From contig JAIKXO010000220.1 of NCBI GenBank assembly GCA_024684065.1, forward strand, positions 1 to 38,802: DNA of 38,802 nt, read 5' to 3'. Positions 1 through 7,838 of the stretch are shown here, in pieces (position 1 is the stretch's first letter; every line of letters starts with the position of its first letter). The notes below the pieces were generated by a model. That model did no database searches, was not told the DNA's origin, and saw only the letters and a list, made by a program, of their open reading frames with translations. Origin of the DNA: Lachnospiraceae bacterium. Lineage in GTDB: Bacteria; Bacillota_A; Clostridia; Lachnospirales; Lachnospiraceae. A program made the translations under genes and the position numbers.

Positions 1-161
1 ACAAAAGCCTTGTTTGATGTTAAATGCATATATGTAGCCTGAATCATATCAGGTAGAGGCATCAGGCTAATGCCATTAAAAGACCGAAGCACAAATGCTT
101 TGGGAATTTATTAATATCAACCACGAGTTGGTAAATAGCCAAACATATAAACATCTGAGGA
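1..161. other. Left-edge non-coding stretch, no gene supported
   Basis: No convincing gene is seen between the window edge and the stop codon of the amidotransferase. The stretch is AT-rich and carries a 7-bp inverted repeat (AGCCTGA at 36-42, TCAGGCT at 62-68) with a nested 5-bp repeat (CCTGA 39-43, TCAGG 50-54), so alternative hairpins are possible. No run of T follows either arm on either strand, so I do not call a terminator. A short minus-strand reading frame starting near 78 stays open to the edge but lacks a ribosome site. Confidence 0.4.
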
Positions 162-1271
162 TCAGGAGACCGGTTCCCTAAGTACCCATTCATCAAAAGC
201 ATTCTTCTCAAACAGCTCCTCATTATAGAAGCTATCTACTATCGCCCAGAACTCGGATTCCGAATAGCCCAAAAATTCACAAAAATCCTCCACACATTTG
301 GGATCGAGCATTCCGTCTCTCTCCTTAACGATCTTTACTGCCTCTTCCCTGCTTATCATTCCATATCTCACATATCTTGAGGCATAATCCGTTGCCACCC
401 CGTGACCGAACTTCGGATATTTCATCCAGGGGTGAACTATATATGCCCTTGAATCCACCTGATCAAAGTTCTCGGCATTCTGGGTCCTGTCCCACTCATG
501 AGTAAGATCGTGGAATCCGTGTTTCTTTGCAAAATTATAATTCGCAACACTGTTCCAGGGAACAAAATAGGATACGTACATCGGGTCAAGCTTATCGATC
601 TGTTCTTTATCCAGCGCTTTCAAAAGCGAAAGATCCTTTTTATCAACTCCCGGCAATTCACAAAGCTCGTCAAAATCAATATCGCTTGCTACTCCGTTGT
701 TTAATAATCCCCTGGCGGAATAGGTCTCCTCTGCATCAGTCCCGCCATATTCAAGACTGACATTCTCTCCGTAAACAAGCAGGGGAGTGTTGAACCTTAA
801 AGCCATAAGCATGGGAAATGTATATATCAGCCTGTCTATATACCAGGTGGGCTTGCCATACTTCTCAAAGGTATACCTCATTACCGTCTTCTGCGTTCTG
901 ATATCCGGCTTCAGGCTGATGATATGGCATCCAAACTCCTCAGAAATATTTTTTATGTTATGAATACCCGCCCTGGTCATCGGGAAATTATCCTCAACAC
1001 TTACGAGGATAGGGTTCATCTTCATGACATTTTTCATAAGATAGGTCTGATAATGGCTGTCTTTGCCTCCGCTGGCCGCGATCATGCAGTCATAACCGTC
1101 CCCGTTCATGCCCCTGTATTTGTCACATAATTTCTCAAGTTCCTTAAAACGTTCCTCCCAGTTTACCTTTGCCTTGGACTCATGTGCCCGGCACGCTGAA
1201 CATATTCCTTCCTCATCGAATTTGATTCCCGGCCTGGTATCAGGCATGACACATCTTTTACAGTATTTCAT
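162..1271 (-). CDS. pseA: N-acetyl sugar amidotransferase (PseA/WbpG family)
   Basis: A 369-residue enzyme of the PseA/WbpG/PtmG family. Members convert an N-acetyl group of a nonulosonic acid or related sugar to an acetamidino group, using ammonia from a glutaminase partner. Visible are two CxxC pairs (C4/C7 and C24/C27) that look like a metal site, and the PP-loop ATP motif SGGKDS at residues 67-72. The longer reading frame begins at 1307, but the ATG at 1271 is preceded by GGGAGGAGG at good spacing and gives the family N-terminus MKYCKRCVMPD, so I start there. It is the last gene seen in the minus-strand legionaminate unit, 96 bp after a GT-C gene. Context suggests it makes an amidino form of legionaminic acid. 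No glutaminase (HisH-like) partner is in the window; it may lie to the left. Confidence 0.88.
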   Translation of the reverse strand: MKYCKRCVMPDTRPGIKFDEEGICSACRAHESKAKVNWEERFKELEKLCDKYRGMNGDGYDCMIAASGGKDSHYQTYLMKNVMKMNPILVSVEDNFPMTRAGIHNIKNISEEFGCHIISLKPDIRTQKTVMRYTFEKYGKPTWYIDRLIYTFPMLMALRFNTPLLVYGENVSLEYGGTDAEETYSARGLLNNGVASDIDFDELCELPGVDKKDLSLLKALDKEQIDKLDPMYVSYFVPWNSVANYNFAKKHGFHDLTHEWDRTQNAENFDQVDSRAYIVHPWMKYPKFGHGVATDYASRYVRYGMISREEAVKIVKERDGMLDPKCVEDFCEFLGYSESEFWAIVDSFYNEELFEKNAFDEWVLREPVS

Positions 1272-1367
1272 AACATTCCTCCTCCCGCGTATGAAACCGC
1301 ATATCATTGAAAATCCGATAATTCTTTTTGTCTCCTGTAATAGCTTGATACTTATAACTATATTATT

Positions 1368-3812
1368 TTAATCAACTTCTTGTAAATACCCGGTTCTAAG
1401 AACTGACCGGCTGTCAGATCCAGTATCAATTGTAACAGAATCTACAACCTGATCCATATCATCATCATATGTAACTATGCTTATACCATTAATTTTCTGT
1501 AAAAAATCAAAACCGTCTATTTCAACAGAATTGTATCCTTCCACGTCTTTTCCCGCAGAAGTCAATATATACCGATGGTTTTGATCAAATCTGCCTACTG
1601 TACCTATAGACTCAGGACCATATTTTTCCCTGATACTATTGCCACCCTTAAGAACCGCATAAAAGCTGTTTGCCTCAGGATCCGAAAGATCTGATTGAAC
1701 ACCCAGCAGATACAGCCCGGATTTTAACTCATCTGAAATCTGATTAACGGCTGTTTCTCCGGCGGAAATAAAGACAGTATAGTCTGTTTTGGCAAGGCTT
1801 TCAAGATATGCCTCTGCATTATCTTCAAGCATAATATACTCCGTTGCGGGATCATCTTTAAAGTCCTTATTCTCAAGCAGATAATAATCCCCTCTTGAAT
1901 ATATCGTTTTATATTCCGCTCCGTGCCACTCTATGGTCTCATTCTCCAATTCTCCAAACCAAAGCACAGCCTGCGGCTTAAAAGTCCTATCCTCATATTT
2001 TGCAGATGCAATGTCCTCATTAACGATATATTCAATTCTTTTAACACTGTCACACATAGGCCATATCGGATAGGAATAATGGTAATTATCCGTTTTAAAT
2101 CCAATATCGCTGTATTTTTTCATATTTACTAAGCTTGTAACTGCAGTCCACTCCCTGTATATCTTATTAGCGGCAAAATATCCGGCAGGCCTGACCCCTG
2201 CCTCTGTTTTGTATTTCGCAAAATGCCTTGTCTCTAAATCCAAAAAACTGCATATGCATAAAAACATAATAATACTGAAAAATGTAATTTCTCTATGCTG
2301 AGACGAATCAGAGAAGCTATTCAGACAAAATGCAATAAACGGGCATAACAACGCTAAATATGATATCTGATATCTTGTTTCATATGGTTCCCATCTTAAG
2401 ACAAACATAAAAGCAATATATGATATTACTGAACACCAGCAATAATTATTAAAGACCCGTCTTCTGGTTATCAGCCATCTTATGGCAGCTATTATTATTA
2501 CTACCAGGAACAAAGATACTATTATTGCATTTATGGCAGTATCATGGCCAATATCATCCGCGGCATTCATCGCATACTCCATACCGCGTTCTGAAATACT
2601 TCTGTCATTAATATCAACCCTTAGGGATCCCGCAAAGAAAGTGACAAATCTATATAAATAGCCTGAAATCTCCGGTACATATACATTAGGCAGGGTAAAA
2701 GCAATATTCTTTACGAAATTTACCAGAAGATACCTTGGCGAAAGTGTCCCGACAAGCTGCTGGGCTCCCACGTCGGAAGTCGAAAAAGCGCCAAAAGTAT
2801 AAATGTTTCTGATTATTTCAGGCAATATTATAAATAAGGCCACAATCCCAACTATAACAGGTGCCGATAATATCACAGAAATCCTGTCATGTGCCTTTAT
2901 CCTGGCAATAAGCAGCCCAACGGAGAAAATCACCATAGCAATGCATACTGACGGCTTCGTAATATATCCGAATCCGGCATTGGCGCCAAGCATAATAATA
3001 TCAGCAATGCATTCTCTGTCTGATAGATCAATATGCTCTCTGTCAGTCAGTGATATTGCAATATATGCAAAAATCACCATCCAAACAGCGGCAAACTGGT
3101 CTACCTGGGTCGTTAATGCTTCGGAAAATACTATAGGAGCCGACATAAATAAAACTTCAGCTAGAATACTCCACTTTCTGTTAAGACCAAGGCTTTTTGA
3201 GATAGCATATACAGAAACAGCATTAAAGCAATATGATACGCCTTGAAGAAGGTTAAAACACCTGTCATTTCCATTCAGGACATATAAATGTAAATTCACA
3301 AATTCAGCCAGAAACGGGCTGCTGAGCTGACGGGCATCTTCTGTTGCAAAATGCGCCACTGAATGGTTTTGTGCCCAAAACATTATCCTGGGCAGATGGT
3401 AAGACATACTGTCCCAGTTATATGGCACCGTTATCCGGTTTAAAATTATTACTGCAAGAAATGACAAACTTATAAGGAGGTATGCCACCTTATAGCCGGT
3501 CGGTAAATCTTTGTATTCAGATACTGATCTTCTCCACAAATTCGAAATTTCGTTTAATTTAAGCTTACGCTTATTGATTGCATAATAAACTCCCAAAATT
3601 AAAATACAATCAGTCAGAATCCATACCTTAAACAATCCACTCTCAGTTATTCCCTTAAATAAAGAAAGCACTTCAGTATATATAAACAGCAACAGACTCC
3701 ATGAGCCTACAGCATATGCCATGCACCTATAGCGAACAGCCTTCTGCCGGCCAGAAGATATAACTCTGTATAATATATAAAATAAAATGAGCGGTATGAT
3801 AACAAAAATCAT
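1368..3812 (-). CDS. GT-C membrane glycosyltransferase with C-terminal ILEI-like domain
   Basis: An 814-residue polytopic membrane protein. The N-terminal ~530 residues have about a dozen hydrophobic segments and, in the first large extracytoplasmic loop near residues 130-150, the acidic motif NWDSMSYHLPR, as in GT-C enzymes (PMT/ArnT type) that use polyprenyl-phosphate sugars. The soluble C-terminal part ends in about 140 residues that resemble the ILEI/PANDER (FAM3-type) domain known at the C-terminus of some bacterial glycosyltransferases. The cues are the block LTSAGKDVEGYNSVEIDG followed by INGISIVTYDDD and VVDSVTIDT. The ATG at 3812 has only a weak GAG-type ribosome site. It lies 60 bp after the DAHP-synthase gene. 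The donor and acceptor are unknown. The GT-C call is from topology and motif, the ILEI call from a remembered pattern. Confidence 0.72.
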   Translation of the reverse strand: MIFVIIPLILFYILYRVISSGRQKAVRYRCMAYAVGSWSLLLFIYTEVLSLFKGITESGLFKVWILTDCILILGVYYAINKRKLKLNEISNLWRRSVSEYKDLPTGYKVAYLLISLSFLAVIILNRITVPYNWDSMSYHLPRIMFWAQNHSVAHFATEDARQLSSPFLAEFVNLHLYVLNGNDRCFNLLQGVSYCFNAVSVYAISKSLGLNRKWSILAEVLFMSAPIVFSEALTTQVDQFAAVWMVIFAYIAISLTDREHIDLSDRECIADIIMLGANAGFGYITKPSVCIAMVIFSVGLLIARIKAHDRISVILSAPVIVGIVALFIILPEIIRNIYTFGAFSTSDVGAQQLVGTLSPRYLLVNFVKNIAFTLPNVYVPEISGYLYRFVTFFAGSLRVDINDRSISERGMEYAMNAADDIGHDTAINAIIVSLFLVVIIIAAIRWLITRRRVFNNYCWCSVISYIAFMFVLRWEPYETRYQISYLALLCPFIAFCLNSFSDSSQHREITFFSIIMFLCICSFLDLETRHFAKYKTEAGVRPAGYFAANKIYREWTAVTSLVNMKKYSDIGFKTDNYHYSYPIWPMCDSVKRIEYIVNEDIASAKYEDRTFKPQAVLWFGELENETIEWHGAEYKTIYSRGDYYLLENKDFKDDPATEYIMLEDNAEAYLESLAKTDYTVFISAGETAVNQISDELKSGLYLLGVQSDLSDPEANSFYAVLKGGNSIREKYGPESIGTVGRFDQNHRYILTSAGKDVEGYNSVEIDGFDFLQKINGISIVTYDDDMDQVVDSVTIDTGSDSRSVLRTGYLQEVD

Positions 3813-3872
3813 CTATATTCTCGATCTTTTGCTGATGAATTAAATAACGATGTCGTTCATACTCATGATGAT

Positions 3873-4691
3873 TTATTCATCTATCGATTCCTTAAATTTG
3901 AGTATTTCCCGTACCTTAACCATCATCCTTACAAACTGTTCCCGGTCTAACTGCTGTTTGCTGTCACTAAGCGCATCTTTGGGAGAAGGATGAACTTCTA
4001 TCTCCAATCCGTCACATCCGGCCATAACAGCGCTTAGCGACATAGGTTCTATAAGTTCCGCGCGGCCCGTCGCGTGCGAAGGATCGACGATCACCGGAAG
4101 ATGTGTCAGATTTTTCAAAGCCGCTACAGCGCTAAGATCCAGAGTATTCCTGGTATATGTCTCCATTGTGCGGATACCTCTCTCACAGAGGATGATTTTT
4201 TCGTTTCCGGCATTCATTATGTATTCAGCACAATTGAGCCACTCTTCTATAGTGGCATTCATCCCTCTTTTTAAGAGAACAGGCTTTCCGCATTTTCCCA
4301 CCTCTATAAGCAGAGAATAGTTCTGCATATTTCTGGCTCCGATCTGCAGAACATCGGCATACTCGCTTATAAGGAAGACATCCCTTGTATCTGTCACCTC
4401 TGTCACTATGGGAAGGCCGTATTCTTCGCCGGCTTTTTTAAGATACTGTAAGCCTACCCTCCCAAGCCCCTGGAAAGAATATGGCGAAGTTCTGGGTTTA
4501 TAGGCACCTCCTCTTAGCATGTTGGCACCGGCCTTCTTTACTATCTCGGCCGCCTTAAGCACCTGCTCCTCAGATTCTACGCTGCAGGGTCCTGCTATGA
4601 CCAGAAAATCCCTGCCTGCGGTTACTTCTCCTATCTTAAATTCGGTTCTTTTTCCATCCTCTTTGAGATCAACAAGCTTCAGGCCATACAT
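3873..4691 (-). CDS. aroF: DAHP synthase, type I-beta, catalytic domain only
   Basis: A 272-residue 3-deoxy-7-phosphoheptulonate synthase, which condenses phosphoenolpyruvate with erythrose 4-phosphate. Signature blocks are VIAGPCSVES (metal-ligand Cys36), RGGAYKPRTSPYSFQGLG, LLKRGM, the DPSHATGR histidine block, and IEVHPSPKDALSD with the remaining metal ligands. All expected catalytic residues appear present. Only about 28 residues precede the barrel, so the ferredoxin-like or chorismate-mutase regulatory domain of many type I-beta enzymes is absent; a feedback-insensitive enzyme is inferred. The start is the ATG at 4691, overlapping the stop of the carrier-protein gene by one base (TGATG), with GGGGG upstream. 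The coupling to a carrier protein and ligase, away from any other shikimate gene, is unusual. It may serve a dedicated decoration pathway rather than aromatic amino acids. Confidence 0.9.
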   Translation of the reverse strand: MYGLKLVDLKEDGKRTEFKIGEVTAGRDFLVIAGPCSVESEEQVLKAAEIVKKAGANMLRGGAYKPRTSPYSFQGLGRVGLQYLKKAGEEYGLPIVTEVTDTRDVFLISEYADVLQIGARNMQNYSLLIEVGKCGKPVLLKRGMNATIEEWLNCAEYIMNAGNEKIILCERGIRTMETYTRNTLDLSAVAALKNLTHLPVIVDPSHATGRAELIEPMSLSAVMAGCDGLEIEVHPSPKDALSDSKQQLDREQFVRMMVKVREILKFKESIDE

Positions 4692-4939
4692 CAGGATTCC
4701 CCCATCTTCTTTTCAATAAGCTCCGCAAGGCTTCCGATCACCTGAAAACGCGGGTCCGTAAGCTCGGCATCATCAAAGGAGATTCCAAATTCATCCTCGA
4801 GCTCCATTACAAAGCTTACCATTCCTACAGAATCTATATAACCGTTCTCCACATAATTAAAACTGTCTGTATCCACTCCTTCAGGCAGATCATATTCGTT
4901 TTGAATATGTTCCAAAATAAATTCTTTTATTCTGTCCAC
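4691..4939 (-). CDS. Acyl carrier protein (stand-alone)
   Basis: An 82-residue acidic carrier protein. The phosphopantetheine attachment site is GYIDSVGM with Ser37, followed by the typical helix-II stretch SFVMELEDEFGISFDDAEL. It resembles D-alanyl and other stand-alone carrier proteins more than fatty-acid ACP, because it has IDSVGMV rather than DSLDTVE. Translation starts at GTG (4939), fixed by a perfect AGGAGG eight bases upstream that lies inside the last codons of the AMP-ligase gene. The stop overlaps the DAHP-synthase start. The tight ligase-ACP order implies the ligase loads this protein with an acyl or aminoacyl group. What is loaded and where it is transferred cannot be read from the sequence. 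Confidence 0.88.
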   Translation of the reverse strand: MDRIKEFILEHIQNEYDLPEGVDTDSFNYVENGYIDSVGMVSFVMELEDEFGISFDDAELTDPRFQVIGSLAELIEKKMGES

Positions 4940-4942
4940 TTA

Positions 4943-6463
4943 TCAAACCTCCTGTGTTCTTACAAGTTCAAATATTCTGTTTCTGACAAGCTTTCCCATC
5001 GGATTTTTAGGGAGCTCATTAACAAAAAAAACATAATGGGGCTGTTGAAAATCCGCAAGATTCCGGGCGCAGTGTATCTTAATGTCTCTTTCAGTTATAT
5101 CGGTGTCCTTATCCTTAACCAGGGCTACAGCAACCACCTCTCCGAGTCTGTCATCCGGGTAGGAAAAGGCGGCGCATTCCTTTACCCCCCCGACTTTTGA
5201 TATTGATGACTCAACATCATACGGATATACATTTATTCCCCCCGTTATGATCAGCTCTTTTTTTCTCCCGCAGTAATATAAATACCCATCCTCATCGAGC
5301 CGTCCCAGGTCTCCGGTTTTAAAATATCCGTCTTTTGAAAAGGCCTTTTGTGTCATGTCTTTATTCTTATAATATCCGTTAAACATAAGAGTGCTCTTTA
5401 CGGCAATCTCTCCTTTTTCCCCGGTGGAAACAACGTTTTCGTCATCATTTATTATTATAATATCCGCCTCAGGTATCGAGCGTCCTACAGACTGCTGTTT
5501 GCTTTCCGCCTCTCTGAAATTGATACTGGTAACGGTTGAGGTCTCACTGGTACCATACATTTCATGAAAATCGCAGCTAAGCTTTTGAATAAGCTCAGTC
5601 CTTACATGAGGCTCGAGAAGTGCGGATGATGATACGATCGAGCGAAAACCGGTTATATCCGGAACAAAGGGGCTTGAAAGGAGCTGTGCCACCTGTCCGA
5701 GCTGTGCCGAAACAGCTATGGTAAAGGTGGCTTTGTTTTCGCTTGCGCATTTCAGCCATATATTGGGAGTGAATCTGGGGAGCAGGATAGACGCAGCGCC
5801 TGTCACAAGAGGGATCAGCACAAGCCTTTCGGCAAGGGAATGGTATAAAGGCGTAGCTGCAAGAACCCTGTCATTCTCTGTTATACCATAGAGTTTAACA
5901 TGGGCTTCTATTCTGTGAAGCTTATTATTCTGCGTCAGCTCTATAGGTTTCGGTACCCCCGTGGATCCGGAGGTCATTGTAAGTATCCATGTTTCATCCC
6001 CTGTAACAGCGCTCATATCCGGTTTATCGGCCGGCATTTTATAAACATCGTTAAGAGAATCCATTCCTTCCACGTTCCCATCCAGGCAAAGTCTTAAGCC
6101 TTCCCTGCAGGAAAGCTTTTCCGTATGCTTTTTAAAGAAGGAGCTTCTTGCTATGACATGCTTTACCTGTCCTGCTTCAAACGCGGCATCTATGGCATCA
6201 ACAGGGAGTGTGGGATTAATGGGAGCAAGGCCAGCTCCTATGGAGGCGCTGGCCAGCATAAGGGCCACGGATTCTATGCTGTTATTCATGGGAATACCTA
6301 TGATATCTCCTCTGTTAACCCCTTTTTTCCTAAGGTAATTTGAGTAACGGCAGACAAAAGAGGCCAGTTCGGAATAGGTCATTTCCTTTCCATCACACCA
6401 TATAGCCTGTTTATCGGGTTTTCTTTCAGCCTGTTTGAAAAATAACTCTGTTATGCTTCCCAT
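4943..6463 (-). CDS. AMP-dependent acyl-ACP ligase (ANL superfamily)
   Basis: A 506-residue adenylate-forming enzyme that activates a carboxylic acid with ATP and passes it to a thiol, here most likely the carrier protein encoded next. Motifs in order: TSGSTGVPK at 164-172 (phosphate loop), MYGTSETST around 302-310, TGD at 383-385, GRKKELIITGG from 399, and the C-terminal lysine K491 in NPMGKLVR. All core residues are intact and the length is normal for the family. The ATG at 6463 has AAGGA seven bases upstream. The substrate pocket cannot be assigned by eye; D-alanine (DltA type), hydroxy acids and aryl acids are all possible. The gene sits directly downstream of the legionaminate genes and is coupled to the ACP and DAHP-synthase genes. 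Confidence 0.87.
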   Translation of the reverse strand: MGSITELFFKQAERKPDKQAIWCDGKEMTYSELASFVCRYSNYLRKKGVNRGDIIGIPMNNSIESVALMLASASIGAGLAPINPTLPVDAIDAAFEAGQVKHVIARSSFFKKHTEKLSCREGLRLCLDGNVEGMDSLNDVYKMPADKPDMSAVTGDETWILTMTSGSTGVPKPIELTQNNKLHRIEAHVKLYGITENDRVLAATPLYHSLAERLVLIPLVTGAASILLPRFTPNIWLKCASENKATFTIAVSAQLGQVAQLLSSPFVPDITGFRSIVSSSALLEPHVRTELIQKLSCDFHEMYGTSETSTVTSINFREAESKQQSVGRSIPEADIIIINDDENVVSTGEKGEIAVKSTLMFNGYYKNKDMTQKAFSKDGYFKTGDLGRLDEDGYLYYCGRKKELIITGGINVYPYDVESSISKVGGVKECAAFSYPDDRLGEVVAVALVKDKDTDITERDIKIHCARNLADFQQPHYVFFVNELPKNPMGKLVRNRIFELVRTQEV

Positions 6464-6501
6464 AATATCATCCTTAAATGCATGTTTTACAGTAATACGA
6501 T

Positions 6502-7134
6502 CTAAATAGGCATCAGCCTTGCCGGGTTGCCAAAGGTTTTCATTTTTTCCGGAACATCTTTAACAACAACACTGCCAATGCCAAGATATGCATCATCTCC
6601 GACGGTAACATCCTGTGCTATTGCTACATTCGAACCGATAAAAACCCGCTTTCCGATCTTTACGTTCCTTAAGATACTGCACATCCCGCTGAGCGTGGAA
6701 TAATCATCGATGAAAACATCATGTCCGACCCCCGACGAGCATATCGTTACAAAATCTCCCACTTTGGAATTTACTGAAAGCTTTGCATGCGGGAACATTA
6801 TCAGTCCCTCGCCATAATGGCTGAATTTGGTTACAGTGGCGGTAGGATGTATGATCGGAGGAAAATATGCGCCTTTATCCTTTAACTCCTTAACTCTTTT
6901 TTCTTTATCGGCAGGAGTTGCTATTGCCATGGCAAAAACCTCTCCTTCTTTGGGGATCCAGTCACTGTTTCTCCCTACCACAGGATAATCGCACTCTACA
7001 CCCCAAAGAGCGTCAAGCTTATTGTCAAGAAAGCCTCCTATATCCCAGGTCGGTTTTACTTCATTTATATCTTTGATCCATTGAAGGAGTTCTCTTCCCA
7101 GACCACCGGCTCCTACTATATATATCTTATCCAT
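6502..7134 (-). CDS. NeuD/PglD-family sugar acetyltransferase
   Basis: A 210-residue acetyltransferase with an N-terminal Rossmann-like part (YIVGAGGLGREL) and a C-terminal left-handed beta-helix of hexapeptide repeats (for example the stretch VNSKVGDFVTICSSGVGHDV, and VGDDAYLGIGSVVVKDVP). The catalytic-type histidine is in SGVGHDVFIDD. Family members N-acetylate amino sugars (PglD, LegH) or O-acetylate sialic acids (NeuD). In this setting it most plausibly acetylates the 4-amino group of the legionaminate precursor (LegH role), but O-acetylation of the finished sugar is possible. I choose the ATG at 7134. A TTG at 7143 is an alternative, but it lies only three bases from the AAGGA motif, which suits neither start perfectly. 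It begins six bases after the legF stop. Confidence 0.83.
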   Translation of the reverse strand: MDKIYIVGAGGLGRELLQWIKDINEVKPTWDIGGFLDNKLDALWGVECDYPVVGRNSDWIPKEGEVFAMAIATPADKEKRVKELKDKGAYFPPIIHPTATVTKFSHYGEGLIMFPHAKLSVNSKVGDFVTICSSGVGHDVFIDDYSTLSGMCSILRNVKIGKRVFIGSNVAIAQDVTVGDDAYLGIGSVVVKDVPEKMKTFGNPARLMPI

Positions 7135-7139
7135 CGTAA

Positions 7140-7838
7140 TCAATAATCCTTTGAAAGTTTATATATGGCCTCTGCCACATCAAAATCGAACTGATCATCA
7201 ATATCCACGGATACCCTCTTATCCATTATAAAGGCATATGCCCTTTCTCTGAATATATTATGATGATCCTCAAGAAAATAGGGGATCCTCATGAGATAAA
7301 TGGCTCCGTTTATCCGATAATGCTTTGAGAAGTCCTGGCGGCGCTTTTCATTATCATCGGCATTTCCAAACGCGCTCATATCCCCGTCCTGTGGTAAAGT
7401 ATGGAACCAGGCAGGCGGATGGTCTGCTTCACAAACAGATATGACGGCATTAGCATTTTTCCCCCGAAACAGATCAAATGCCGCTTCGATATCTTTAGCG
7501 CTTCTTAACGGACTTGTAGGCTGAAGCACCGTGAGTGTTTCAAACTCACGGCCTTCTTCTTTATATCTTTCAAGCACTTCTGTCATTACATCCCAGGAAT
7601 CGGCTGTATCCGAAGACAGAGCCGGGCTTCTTAAAAAATGTACGTCAGCACCGTATTTTGCAGCTATCTCAGCATATTTTTCGGAATCAGTGGATACATG
7701 GACAACTTCGTATTTCCCTGAACCGATCGCCGCCTCTACGGAATATGCAAGAAGAGGTTTATTGCAAAACGGCTTTATATTTTTGTCTTTAAGGCCTTTT
7801 GATCCGCTTCTCGCCGGAATTATCGCTATATTTCCCAA
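7140..7838 (-). CDS. legF: CMP-legionaminic/N-acylneuraminate cytidylyltransferase
   Basis: A 232-residue nucleotidyltransferase of the NeuA/LegF/PseF family, activating a nonulosonic acid with CTP to give the CMP-sugar. The signature IPARSGSKGLKDKNI is at residues 6-20, followed by LQPTSPLR and the metal-binding VDIDDQFDFDVAEAI near the C-terminus. It starts with TTG at 7838, decided by GGAGG seven bases upstream; this site lies in the last codons of legG, which it overlaps by 13 bp. It is the single-domain form without the C-terminal phosphatase/hydrolase domain of some NeuA proteins. LegB, PtmE, LegG and LegI next door favour legionaminic over neuraminic or pseudaminic acid. Confidence 0.92.
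   Translation of the reverse strand: MGNIAIIPARSGSKGLKDKNIKPFCNKPLLAYSVEAAIGSGKYEVVHVSTDSEKYAEIAAKYGADVHFLRSPALSSDTADSWDVMTEVLERYKEEGREFETLTVLQPTSPLRSAKDIEAAFDLFRGKNANAVISVCEADHPPAWFHTLPQDGDMSAFGNADDNEKRRQDFSKHYRINGAIYLMRIPYFLEDHHNIFRERAYAFIMDKRVSVDIDDQFDFDVAEAIYKLSKDY

Noticed and set aside
1..78. A short minus-strand frame starting MPLPDMIQ and open to the left edge might be the start of a further gene.
   Set aside because: It has no ribosome site and only about 20 codons are visible. It overlaps the inverted repeats and matches no protein I recognise.
2803..3246. A plus-strand open frame of 147 codons opposite the GT-C gene.
   Set aside because: It lies wholly within a well-supported membrane-protein gene on the other strand; its composition is what antisense of hydrophobic codons gives.
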